Below the pieces are notes generated by a model. That model was not told the origin of the DNA, made no database searches, and saw nothing but the letters and a program-made list of their open reading frames with translations. From positions 434,001 to 498,000 of the forward strand of contig JAPQWV010000333.1 in assembly GCA_027422505.1 (NCBI GenBank): a DNA stretch of 64,000 nt, in the 5' to 3' direction. The DNA comes from Craterostigma plantagineum. Its lineage: Eukaryota > Streptophyta > Magnoliopsida > Lamiales > Linderniaceae. Position numbers and translations under genes: made by a program. Each line of letters begins with the position of its first letter. Position 1 is the stretch's first letter. Below are positions 22,344-32,113 of the stretch, in pieces.

Positions 22344-23880
22344 TTAGAGCGCTTTAGGTACCCACTTGTAAATGGGTCCTCGTGGATTAGCAGATTTAGT
22401 TTTAGGTGCAGATAATGTTCCTAAATTATCACTTTTAGTGACTTTAGCAACCCAAACCATCTTTAAAGATGTGGATTCGATTTTGCCCGTGGTAGGAGAC
22501 TTGGCCTTTTTGGCTTTTATCTTCTTAGGCGGAGTCTTAGGAACCCATTTGGGTTGAACCTGGCAGGTAAGGTTAATTTCAGCACGAACAAATGCTTTGG
22601 TAGGCTTGATCGAGGAAAAGATCTTGTCATTGGATAGTCTCCTAATGTGTTTACGGGATACCTTAGGTGAGAACAAGCATGTATAGCGCCATATGCTTTC
22701 TTGATGGGTGGATCTTGTTTCCTACGGGTCATCCTATAAGCATTTGTCTTAGAATGGATGTTTGGTTTCGTAGATGAAGAGCCTATTTCAAAGTTGGTGC
22801 TTCTAAAGATGATAGGTTTTAAAGAACAAGTAGAAGCAATTAATTGGAGAGATGAAATAGCTCCTTTATTTCTACGAGTGTCTTTTATTTTTACAGAAGG
22901 AGAAGATATGCTTGTAACTTTAACATCTATGCGGTCCTTCTTAATATCTAGGCTGGACACTTTCGCCTTCGGTTTCTCTAGCTCAAGTACTACGCTCCTT
23001 GTCGACTAGTAGATACAAAGTTAGAGTTAGTATTTTTAACATTCTATTATGATCTTTTGAAGACGATTTTTCTTTCTTCACACTTTTCAGAATGATATTT
23101 TCTTTTGGAGGAGATGCGTGAGAAATGGTGCTTGATATGGAGGAAGCATTGAGATTTTCCATCTCTTTTTGGAATTTAGTCTTTGCAGCTTCAAAATTCT
23201 CTCTTTCTTTATCTAAGGCAATTCGTAATTCCTCTATTTTCTTAACTATAGGAGGGATGTAGAGAGAATTTTCAGAACGATGAGTTTGAACTTCCTTATT
23301 TTTAGAATTATCTTCAAGAAAATTAACAGTTTCAAGGCTCCAGCCCTTGGGAGATACCCAAGTTTTGTCGCGTTGATTCAGTTCGATGTATGCATAGGGT
23401 ATTTCAGCCCTTGTAATGGCTTTTCTCTTGGCTTCTTCTTCTTCAAATGTTACTTTTGAGTTGGTAATGTTCATAAGAGATATCATAAAGTTGTTTGCAA
23501 TCACCTTTCTTCAGGTTGTGTGGGTTCTCATAGCCTAAGCCATACTTATAGTCATAAAATTCTAAGTCCTTGGGCTGATTCAAGAATATAGTTTGATCAG
23601 TATCTGCCCTTTTCACAACAAGATCTTCTAACTTCTTGATTTTAGTATATAGCTTCTTACGCTCATCTCCTAAGAGAGCAAAGTTATTCTCCACCGTTAC
23701 CTTGGCGGCTTGACAGGCATCTAGGTCCTTCACAAGTTCACAAACCTTAGTATTCGATTTATCTAATTCGGCTTCTAGATTAGTGATCTTGGAAGTTGCT
23801 TCTGTTATTCTACAATTGAGATTAGCTTTCTCATTTAGATTTCTAATCAAGCAATTATAGTTATTTTCTAGCCTGTCTTC
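22344..23880 (-). pseudogene. Copia gag C-terminal extension and gag-pol linker, broken
   Basis: This links gag to the protease and spans several frames. It begins with heptad-like coiled coil (ITNLEAELDKSNTKVCELVK, LLGDERKKLYTKIKKLEDLV), then a charged segment (KKIEELRIALDKERENFEAA), and a basic linker containing PKWVPKTPPKKIKAKKAK and YKWVPKAL. Large coiled-coil gag extensions are known in Sireviruses. The first part is joined to the gag core in the second copy but separated here by a TAA at 23881-23883. Confidence 0.8.
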
Positions 23881-25389
23881 TTATTCCTTCACTTTCGAGC
23901 TATGCTTCTCTAACGAAATATGCTTAGTCTCGCTAAGGTTCGAGCTCTTAGTTAGTTCATCTATTTTCGCACTAGAGCTCCTAAGTTCTAATTCGAGACT
24001 AGCTATTTTCTCCTCAGACTTAGCTAGTTTCTTATCTACTTCATTTATGCTTTTCTGCTCACGTTGCATGTTAGTGTATGCTAATTGAAATGATTCTAAC
24101 ATGGTCAATAATGTGGAAGGAGAGATTACATCATGTGAAGAATCGGATGCTTGGTCCTCGTCCGTCGAGTTTGAGTCTTCGGCGTCTGATGGTTTGTCTT
24201 GGCGGGCCATTAGAGCTAGATTCTCTTCCTCTGAGCTAGACGTGACCTCGAGCCTGTGGTCTTGTTCAGCCATTAGAGCTACTCCAGCTTCCTTTTGTTT
24301 CGTAAGTTGAATCTTCCTGGAGTAGTAATTAGTGTCTCTCTTCTTCGGGAGAGTACATTCTCGGGCGTAATGACCAGGTTTTTCACTGTTAAAGCATTTG
24401 GTCGGTTCTTTGATAGTCTTGACCTCAGAAGTCTCAGGTGCAGGTTCTTTGTTCTTCGAGCTTGAGGTCCTAAGTCGATTGGCTGATGATGAGGACTTCT
24501 TTTTGAAGTACTGTTTGTTCATCATTTTCCCAATTAGCGTCAACTGCTTTCCCAGTATTTTCATGTTAGGCTCCATGTCTGAATTTGATTCGTCTTCAGA
24601 TTCTGAGGGGGTAGGAGGCTTGATGATTTTTTTTTTTTGCAATTTTGCGCTCCTCCTGTCTGAGACTAGGGCAACTGAGTCATCGATAAGTTTGCCCTTC
24701 TGCTCCTTCTGAATCTCGCTTATGTCTTCCCCGTGCTGTGCAACATAGTCAAACATGGCATGGATATCCAGCTCCTCAAGGTCTTTATTCTGTCTGATCT
24801 GAGTGGATATCTTTTTCCATTCTGAGGGTAGGGAGAAAAGAACTCTGATGTTGGTTTCTATGTTTGTCTTAGAGATTTCGATTTTCCTCATCTCATTTCA
24901 GAGGTTGAGATATCTCTGGTATAGATCATGTAAGCACTCCTCTGGTTTAGCTCTGAATGAATCGTAGGCTGTGAGAATATTAGCCTTCTTGGCCTTGATA
25001 CCGACTTCTGTTCGTTGCATCATCTTGTGCAGCTTATCCCACATTCCCTTAGCGGTTGGAATACTATCGATCTGTCGATAGATATCATTTGGGATTCCTT
25101 GCATAAGCGTGTTCTTGGCTATTAGATCAGCTTTTGCTCTCACTCTTTCCTCCGCAGTATATTCCCTAGGCTCTTTTAGTCGCATAGAGGCAGGAATCGG
25201 AGGGTTAGCAGTGTTGTCCCAGGGAACATCTACCCAAAACTGAGCTGGACCTTGCTTAATTGATGAGAGAAGGTCTTCTGCCTGTTCCTTTAGCTCTATG
25301 AAATTTAGAAATCGGCTTCTCCAGACGGTATATTCGCCTCTCTTGAGAATTGGAGGACGATTATCATTTCCTAGTGAGTAAGCATCCAT
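23881..25389 (-). pseudogene. Copia gag core
   Basis: This is the capsid-type protein of the element. It starts MDAYSLGNDNRPP; LKRGEYTVWRSRFLNFIE and KGMWDKLHKMM are typical of retrotran_gag_2. An in-frame TGA at 24898-24900, present in both copies, splits the core. After it come MRKIEISKTNIETN, LPSEWKKISTQIRQNKDLEE, and a knuckle reading CFNSEKPGHYAREC in which the second Cys is Ser. A Ser/Asp-rich acidic stretch and the start of the coiled coil follow. The TAA that ends this copy's frame is AAA in the second copy. Confidence 0.9.
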
Positions 25390-26186
25390 GTCTTCTTCGA
25401 GTTGATGTAGGATCTTCGTTTGTTGTTTTGATGTCTTGAACTGATGTGATGTGCTTCACAAATAGCTGATTAGTTAGTAGCGTTTGATTCTAGATTAGAT
25501 TCGAGAATTATTTTTGACTCAATCTTTAAAGTTTGATCAAAAATTAATTCGTCGAGAAAAATTGTCACTGTTAATGTTGTCGTGCGGGAGAGTATGTCAG
25601 CGAAAAGTTCTACGAGCGAGAAAAATTACTCAAAATCTTTTGGTCGAGAAAAAAAATTTGGATCGCGAATTTATTTCGAGCGCGGAGAAACAGTATTGTT
25701 TAATAAGTTTCTCGCTGGGTCAAAATAAATTCGTTGACTGAAAAAGTTTCTCGGACGCAAATGGTTTCGCTTGTCAAACTGAGGAGTCTGACCGAAAAAA
25801 GTTTTTCGACAGTAAGTTTTACGCACGCAAAGTCAAAATTGGTCTTTGTCGAAAAAGTTTTTCGCTAATTAATGCTCGAGAAATTTTTCTACTAAAGTCG
25901 TTCTTGACAGAGACGACTTTAGGTCTGACTTCGTATTCTTATCGAGAAAAATTCTCGCGCAGAGTTTTTCGATCGAGAAAGTAATATGATCGAAGAATCT
26001 AGCGAGAAAAATTAAGATGATCGCAAAAAATCACAGAATACAATTAACACTGATTCAAGCATAAATGATGAATTAGACCGTGAAATTACACCTATCTGCT
26101 CGAAATCAACTACTGACTACGCACGAAAAGGCAATTAAACACGTCATGAAGCAAAATATGTCGAATTTGAGCAAAATCAGAACATG
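25390..26186 (-). other. Copia 5' leader, first part, with CGAGAAA motif block
   Basis: Noncoding DNA between gag and the solo-LTR insertion. At about 25540-26030 it carries the same CGAGAAAAA, TTTTTCGC and GATCGAGAAA motifs as the spacer at 15240-16700. No gene is visible. Confidence 0.7.
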
Positions 26187-26191
26187 TTCAA
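26187..26191 (+). repeat. Target site duplication TTCAA (left)
   Basis: Perfect match to 28663-28667, flanking the solo LTR. Five bases is the usual length for Ty3/gypsy and copia integration. Confidence 0.88.
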
Positions 26192-28662
26192 TGTAATACC
26201 CGTGAAATTAATACGGGATTATTTTGTAATGTTCGAAATTAATGAAGTTGATTTTCGAACAAAAACCAAATTTCAGAGCGAGCCGAAAATATTAACTGGG
26301 CCCGAGAGCGAATAAATTATTATGGGCCGAAAAGAATTAGGAAGCCCAAGAGATAAATAAGGATCAAAATGGGTCAAGAGGCCAAAGAAAAGTTTGCAAG
26401 GCCCAAGTAAGAATTAAACATTGGCCCAAGTACCTTAGAGATAATCATAGGGTTGCTTAACCTTGAGGGAAAGCCATGTGGGAGGCTCATCATCCCTTTA
26501 TCACCTAACAAATAAAAACCCTCACATGTAATTACAACCAACGAACACAAAGGAGAAGGACTTTGGCCAACTCAAATCGAGTTTTCACCTATGAATTAAT
26601 TCCAAAACTAAGCTAAGGAGGTAAGAACCTTAGCTAGCGTATAAATCTCCCACTAATTTATCTATATAACATACTTTATGGTTTGACAGATTTTTGTTAA
26701 GGAGCCGAAACAGGCAGAGGCGAAGGAGAAGTAAAATTCGAACAAGACCAAGTTGATTTCAACCTAGGAATTTAATTCAAAATTAAGTTTGGAGGCTAGG
26801 TAGGTGGTTATAACCCCTACTGATTTTTAACACCGTATACATTCCTAGAATTACTTAGAATACGGATAAACGGTTATCCGAGATTAAGAGGATTTATTTT
26901 GTGATATTTGGAATTTTTGTGATGTTATATATGTGTTATGACGTGAATTCGAACTCAAAATATGAGTTCAGTAATTTGGTGCTGTGTTTATGTGGTTTGA
27001 TTTGTTGTCGAGCATAAAATCTGGAAAACTAGGTTGTTGAATATTTAAAGAAATCGACCGATTGTGAGTTTCGATCGATTTCTGTTTCGCAGGCCTTTGT
27101 TTAATTTGTGGATCTGGCGGAAATAATTTATAAGAGACAGGAAAATCGGCCGAATTGAGTTACGGGTCGCGAAACTAATTCGCGGGCCCAAAAGATTTAC
27201 AATGTGTGTGTTTAAAACGACATTCACGGGCCAGAGATCGGGTTTCGCGGGCTGAAGCGATTCGCAGACTGTGAGAGACGCCGCGGGCCGATTTTGAGTT
27301 TCGCGGGCCGACTCACTTTCGCGAGGTGATTCCTGTGAGTGGTGTCGGGCTTCGCGCGGGTTAAAGTGGGTTTCGCGGGCCTAATCGAGCGATTCGCGAA
27401 ATCGGCGAAAGTCATTGCGAATCGGGCGTTGACTCGACTTTCGCGGGTTGACTAGTGCTTTAAACATCGAATCAAGCGATTCGCGGAATCGGGCGTTGAC
27501 TCGACCAAGTCTTTTAAGTGGGTTTCGGGCGATTTCGATTTGGGCTTTGACCAGCGTTGACCAGTGGACTAATTTTGGGCTTTTGCCCTATTTCAGGCCC
27601 AATATATTTAAATAAAATTATTTTCAGCCCAATCATTTTTAAAATAAAATATTTCGTACTATAACTTATATTTTCGGGTCAACCCATAGTATTTACATGA
27701 GGTTCCTATTTAAGAAAGTCCCCGATTTTAAATTATTAATATTATTTTGGGTTTTAAAACCTTCGGCCTAGTTTAATAGCTGTACGCTTATGTGGTTTTG
27801 TACGTGTTTTCATGTTGACTGATTTTGTGTGCATTTCACGACATGCACGGGAGAGATGATGATACGTATTTGTACGGTAACACCTTACGGTGTCGGTTGA
27901 GTGGGGTAGAGTGACCGTTATTGGTCGTCAGGGTTAGACTCGCGTAGCACCTGGTGGGATAGGGGGTTTGCGACACCCATCTACTCGGGATTGAGCCGCC
28001 CGAGGTGTACACCACCGGATATTATTTGGCTCAAGGACGGCTGGCAAATGTCAGATTTCTGTCTACCCGGGTTAGTGGTATACTACTCGGGGAAAACCGT
28101 CGGATTGAGATTGTGTGCGGAAGGAGCGACCCGGCACGGCCGGCGTGGGCTACCGCATGGTTTATGGCGCACTTTGCCATTGCGCGCGTGGGTGCTGAGT
28201 CTAGCCGAGGGCCCTCTTATGTATTGAGTGGTGACGTAGGTTGAGCGTGCATTATCATGTTGTGAGGACATGGGATTGGGATGAGCGCATGCACGCATTG
28301 CATGTTTTTACCACCACCTACTGGGCAATTTTGCTCAGGGTTTTATTTTTTGTAGGTAAGACTAAGACCGACACTGATAAGTGTCAGGATGAGCTGTAGG
28401 CTGACTGGCGGCGGTGACTCCATTGGCTTTTGAGGGCGGCGTAGTACATGGGACGCGACTTGTGGAGAGGCGTAGGATAGTCAGGTTTAGATTTTTGGGG
28501 CTTTGGCCCGATGTATTAATTTGACGTTCTTTTTGTAAACCCGACTTTACAACATTATATATGTATATTATTTCTTTAAAAAGATTTTCATAAATCTGGT
28601 CCTCCGCGACTTTCGTTGCGGAAATCCGCCAATCAACTTAATTAGAAAGTAAGGTCACCACA
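26192..28662 (+). mobile_element. Solo LTR of a gypsy-type element (2471 bp)
   Basis: It starts TGTAATACCCG and ends GGTCACCACA, with TG...CA ends and a 5-bp target duplication on both sides, so a whole element inserted and then lost its interior by LTR-LTR recombination. Orientation is judged from the TGTAAYACCCG start shared with the LTR at 2862-6805. The segment at about 27120-27560 is rich in TTTCGCGGG motifs. The short frames at about 27990-28300 overlap on both strands and have no family, so they are not genes. It lies in the leader of the copia element. Confidence 0.9.
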
Positions 28663-28667
28663 TTCAA
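28663..28667 (+). repeat. Target site duplication TTCAA (right)
   Basis: Matches 26187-26191 exactly. Confidence 0.88.
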
Positions 28668-28927
28668 ACTGTTCTTCGCGCGAACAGTAACTTCTCGAAT
28701 CAAATCAAATCTGCTAAATCGAAGTTCAAACAGCTACAGATCTAATCGCAATCAACTTATATCACTAAGACGATCACAGAATCATCAAATTCAAGTCAAA
28801 TAAGCACAGAATTGAGCTATTATATAGAAATTGAATTTCGCGCCAAAACTGTTCTTCGATGGAACAGTGTCAGAATTAAAATTTCGATTCAATTCTTACA
28901 ATTTTCGATTCAAAACAGAACGAATCT
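28668..28927 (-). other. Copia 5' leader, second part
   Basis: Noncoding DNA between the solo LTR and the primer site, continuous with 25390-26186 before the insertion. It contains two similar ACTGTTCTTCG segments near 28668 and 28849, each followed by GAACAGT, forming short inverted repeats. Confidence 0.65.
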
Positions 28928-28939
28928 GCTCTGATACCA
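28928..28939 (-). other. Copia primer binding site (initiator tRNA-Met)
   Basis: On minus this reads TGGTATCAGAGC, the standard plant initiator-tRNA-Met site, two bases from the LTR end. It starts minus-strand DNA synthesis and sets the 5' end of this minus-strand element. Confidence 0.92.
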
Positions 28940-28941
28940 AT

Positions 28942-29028
28942 TGTTAGGTCCTAATTAATCAACTCTATGATCCTAAGCATGAATTCTAAAGGAATCGATA
29001 AGAACTGCGTAGATTGAGATTTCGATCG
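28942..29028 (-). repeat. Copia 5' LTR remnant, inner 87 bp
   Basis: It starts TGTTAGG on plus and aligns to 11192-11278 with about three mismatches. It stops at TTTCGATCG, where the nested gypsy element begins. Confidence 0.88.
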
Positions 29029-29270
29029 TGAGGGAGAAGAGAGATAGCGACGAGAGAGATAAGAGAGACTTTCAGATTAGAGAAGAAACATAATTCATTG
29101 CTTAATTCCTCAACGAGTCACATTACAGTATATATAAACCAAAAGTGCATAATGGGCCAAGTAAAATGAACATATCAAATCGCTAGTTAAATGGGCCGAC
29201 CTCACTCTCGGATGAGCCCAAATATCATCTGCTCTCCTTATCGATGTCACTCCTAGGTTGGGCTCTTACA
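29029..29270 (-). repeat. 3' LTR of the small gypsy element, truncated
   Basis: Matches 31425-31673 with a handful of mismatches and three short indels. About 190 bp present in the other LTR (31236-31424) are missing at the end that joins the copia LTR. The break falls at ATCG|TGAGGG, and the ATCG is present in both the copia LTR and the full gypsy LTR. Confidence 0.85.
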
Positions 29271-29839
29271 TTACCCCTCCGTTGAAACATCCTTGTCCCC
29301 AAGGATGAATGATTAAAACTTCCAACGAATTTCCCCATTCGGTTTAGATCAAGCAACCATATGAGGATGAATCCCATTCGACCCGTCGTATAAAAAAATG
29401 TGTAAGCTTCCAGATTATTGAATAAAAGTTTCCTATCCTTAGAAATTCCGAAAGTAGACAGCAATATTACCGCTGCGACACGTTTACCTCGATCGAAAGG
29501 TTTATATCTTCTTGCTAGTCGTCGAGCTGCTAGGGTTGTTGTCCAAGAGCAGAACCGTGAAGAACACACCATTACAGCCCAAGTACTTGATTTATCATCC
29601 CTTTCACCCAAGATATTTCTGTGAACGAAAGGAGTATGTCTAAAAAACACCAAGTCGAGTGCGCATTTGAGCGTTTCGTCCCCATTGATAAACCGTTCGA
29701 GGAGCGATATCACCCCTACAATCTACAATTCAGTTGTCTTCATCAGGTCTTGGCGCTTTCCCATGCATAGGCGGGTAAAATTCCTAGCTGATTGTCGTCT
29801 TCCGTGCTTCCTTGGTTGTTGATTGTTAAAGAGGTTGGG
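29271..29839 (-). other. 3' internal part of the small gypsy element, unassigned
   Basis: A 162-aa minus frame (29713-29225) crosses it and runs into the LTR. The first part has no family I recognise; the last codons correspond to the usual gypsy 3' border and purine tract (on minus, ACGGAGGGGTAA). It may hold further captured host sequence. Confidence 0.5.
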
Positions 29840-30350
29840 CAGAGGCTTGGCCATCGCCCGGTCAGCGTTCCACAGCCATCGTCGCCCAGCTGCTGGACTT
29901 TTCCACGGTCTAAGATCGGTATTTTAGTGCTATTGACGTGCGTATTTGCAAGTTTTTCCCAATGGTCAAGTTCGCCTTGATTACTACAACACTAGGACGG
30001 CCTCGATCGAAAGGTGAGTGCTGAGGGCGCTTAAAGATACCAACGTATTGTTGGCAGGCCTTGCTGTTTGTCGGCGTGTAGATGACCGAGAGCAACTTCC
30101 CCGCCTCATCAATGAGGACCTTGTAGAACAATCTCTCGTTCCTTGCCTCGAGCTCCATCGTAACCAGGTACCTCTGAAAATGGACATCATAGAGGCTCAT
30201 GCTTTGCGTAAACTGTTCTTTAAATTCTTGATCGATGATAGTAGGAGGTAAGAGACCACGCAAGTAGTGAGCATTTCGTTCTTTCTCCGTAAAAGTGAGC
30301 CCCCTAAATATCATCCCAACAATTCCCTCATATGAATGTAAGGCACTCAT
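29840..30350 (-). pseudogene. Captured fragment of NADP-malic enzyme
   Basis: A 146-aa minus frame contains three hallmark stretches of plant malic enzyme in the right order and spacing: GLTFTEKERNAHYLRGLLPP, RNERLFYKVLIDE, and YTPT followed by ACQQYVGIFKRPQ. These belong to the N-terminal domain and the start of the malic family signature. Similarity fades after about 30020, with weak traces (GKNLQIR, then LGDDGCG after a frameshift) to about 29840. The NAD(P)-binding domain and the rest of the roughly 550-600-aa enzyme are absent. More than 100 codons are continuous, although plant NADP-malic enzyme genes have many introns, which suggests capture from a spliced transcript. It is not a functional enzyme. 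Confidence 0.85.
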
Positions 30351-30734
30351 TCTTTCGACTATACGCCAACGACCTCAATCAAATGGAAGGTTAATAACCT
30401 CGTCTACCATCGTTCCCCCGACAAACAACTCATTCACACCAACGCCAAGTCATTATTAACGTAAACCAACTCATCAATCAATATCGACGACATAGGCCCC
30501 TTATCAAAGAACATTGATGAATCTTAACCTACCAACACTGATTTTTCCATCGTCAATACTGTTTCCATACCAAGCATCATTGGTCCATCCTCAATCCCAA
30601 TCGGATCAACCTCGGCCGACAACAAGTTAGCCTCAAGCATGATAGAATCTTCACTACGCTCATCATCAATCATCAACGAATCCTCTCAACCAATGAAACA
30701 TCACTCGACAGCTCAATAGATTCAAATCTGTCAA
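30351..30734 (-). other. Unassigned segment between gag and the malic enzyme fragment
   Basis: On minus it has a moderately open frame (SEDSIMLEANLLSAEVDPIG and MMLGMETVLTMEKSVLV) that then meets stops. No family recognised. Confidence 0.45.
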
Positions 30735-31203
30735 TTATGGCTTTACGAACTCATTCCAAGTTAGAGAGTCGTTACCTTCGACGTACTCGTCGTACCACTC
30801 GAGGGCCTCGCCTGAGATATAGAGCCCAGCAACTTGGACTTTCTGCTGCTCGGTGAGCGTGGTTACAATCTGGAAGTACTCCTTGCATTTTTGTAGCCAA
30901 TCTCGAGGGTTTGTGCCGTCAAAACGCGGAAATTCAAGTTTGGGAAAGAGGCGAGGTCGTGAGGCGTCCCTGTGTTTCCCACTATAACAGGAGCTCGGTC
31001 AAATCTGCCCGTCGTCTGCAAGCAAGTATAGTCCGCCATCGATGGTCCTTGATTTTGGAGTTGCTTCATGATCACTTGTACGGTCTGGGACTTTTTCCCA
31101 ATTGAAACTTGAGTCCTTGTTGAGCTTGGGCAAACTCATCCATCTGATGTTTCAACTGAGCCACATGAGTTTTAAGCATCCCCAATGTTCCATTGTCAGC
31201 CAT
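30735..31203 (-). pseudogene. Gypsy gag N-terminal fragment
   Basis: It starts MADNGTLGMLKTHVAQLKHQ just inside the primer site, with a short helical N-terminus. After one or more frameshifts come FDGTNPRDWLQKCKEYFQIV, TLTEQQKVQVAGLYISGEAL and EWYDEYVEGNDSLTWNEFV, the typical Retrotrans_gag core. It ends at a TAA within that core, so the zinc knuckle and everything beyond are lost. Confidence 0.85.
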
Positions 31204-31221
31204 GGCGATCCGAGGATGGTC

Positions 31222-31234
31222 GGCTCTGATACCA
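31222..31234 (-). other. Gypsy primer binding site (initiator tRNA-Met)
   Basis: On minus this reads TGGTATCAGAGCC, one base from the LTR end. Confidence 0.9.
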
Positions 31235-31235
31235 A

Positions 31236-31673
31236 TGTAAGATCCCGGCCGTTATTCAAACTGTTTCTTACGTGCATTTTATCGAACGAGTTGCGAGCGT
31301 GCTAATATGTGTTATATTTTGAAGGAATTTAGATAGAGGGAATGAGAATAGAAAAAGATTGAGAGATAGAAGATGAAGAAGGAAGAAGAGGTGAGGAAGA
31401 GAAGAGAGATCGAAGGCTCAATCGTGAGGGAGAAGAGAGATAGCGACGAGAGAGATAAGAGAGAATTTCAGATTAGAGAAGAAACATAATTCATTGCTTA
31501 ATTCCTCAACGAGTCACAATACAGTATATATATAAACCAAAAGTGCATAATGGGCCAAGTAAAATGAACATATCAAATCGCTAGTTAAATGGGCCGACCT
31601 CACTCTCGGATGAGCCCAAATAGTTATCATCCGCTATCCTTATCGATGTCACTACTCCTAGGTTGGGCTTTAC
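31236..31673 (-). repeat. 5' LTR of the small gypsy element, full length
   Basis: 438 bp. It starts TGTAAGATCCCGG on plus and ends GGGCTTTAC, where the other LTR has GGGCTCTTACA, so the terminal CA is damaged. It includes a purine-rich run (GAAGAAGGAAGAAGAGG) near 31375. Confidence 0.85.
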
Positions 31674-31695
31674 GACCTTCTTGGAGAGCTTTTGA
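31674..31695 (-). repeat. Copia 5' LTR sliver
   Basis: CCTTCTTGGAGAGCTTTTGA (31676-31695) matches 11283-11302 of the copia 3' LTR. The remaining 238 bp of the LTR are missing; a C/G-rich sequence leading into the CACTA element follows. Confidence 0.8.
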
Positions 31696-32113
31696 CTGCC
31701 CCGCCCCGCCCCTCTCAGCCGCAGCCACCGACCAAATTATAAGGTAATATATATTTCTTGTAACCCTAATCTATTTAGGTTTGCTTTCGATTTCGGTTCC
31801 ATATTGTGATTTAAGGTTTTATTAACGTCTTATACTATGTTAGAAATCATAATTGTTAAAAAAAAAAAAGAAATTGCGACCCGACCCGATGGTACCCGAT
31901 GTGTTCGATTGTCGGGTACCCGAGATTTTTTTGTTTGGATAGTTATTTTTATGCTTCGTATTTGTTGCCTATGATTTGCGAATTTATTGTTTTCGTTAAG
32001 CTTAGATATGTCCAAGGTTTGCTCATTTGGAGGAACCTTGAATGGTCCCCTGGGACCGTTCCTAAACACACGCTATTGCTTTACGATGTAAATTTGTTTA
32101 TTATCTAACTTAG
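31696..32113 (+). other. CACTA 5' leader with probable intron
   Basis: A C/G-rich start (TGCCCCGCCCCGCCCC) leads to AAG|GTAATATAT near 31741, a plausible splice donor. CTAACTTAG|GTGATTGGG near 32112 is a plausible acceptor directly before the ATG. Within it, GGTACCCGA (31891-31899) and TCGGGTACC (31912-31920) form a perfect 9-bp inverted repeat. Confidence 0.55.

Larger units (their letters stand above)
29029..31673 (-). mobile_element. Small defective gypsy element carrying a malic enzyme fragment
   Basis: Read on minus: a full 5' LTR (31673-31236), primer site, gag fragment, a captured malic enzyme segment, a short 3' end and a truncated 3' LTR. It has no protease, RT or integrase, so it could only move with help from another element. 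Its 3' end reads CCTTGGGGACAAGGATG on minus and then a purine tract before TGTAAGAGCCC, which is typical of plant gypsy elements. It sits inside the copia 5' LTR, whose sequence resumes at 31676. Confidence 0.82.
11192..31695 (-). mobile_element. Large copia element (Sirevirus-like plan) with two nested insertions
   Basis: Read on minus: a 5' LTR remnant (31695-31674 and 29028-28942, split by a gypsy element), primer site, leader, gag with coiled-coil extension, protease, integrase, RT with YVDD, RNase H, a 3.9-kb AT-rich spacer, an extra 3' frame, a polypurine tract and the 3' LTR. The order PR-IN-RT-RH is copia. The long coiled-coil gag, the 3' frame and repeated polypurine-like tracts recall Sireviruses, although the 349-bp LTR is short for that group. 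Frameshifts and stops occur in every domain. No target duplication can be shown because the 5' LTR is truncated at 31695. Confidence 0.88.

Noticed and set aside
27991..28298. Overlapping frames of 71-79 aa in the solo LTR
   Set aside because: Open on both strands in GC-richer LTR sequence; no family recognised.
29840..30350. Functional host malic enzyme gene
   Set aside because: Only about 110 strongly conserved codons, without the cofactor-binding domain, lie inside an LTR element and in its orientation.
31891..31920. 9-bp inverted repeat as a terminator or small RNA gene
   Set aside because: A short hairpin in a probable intron with nothing else supporting a function.
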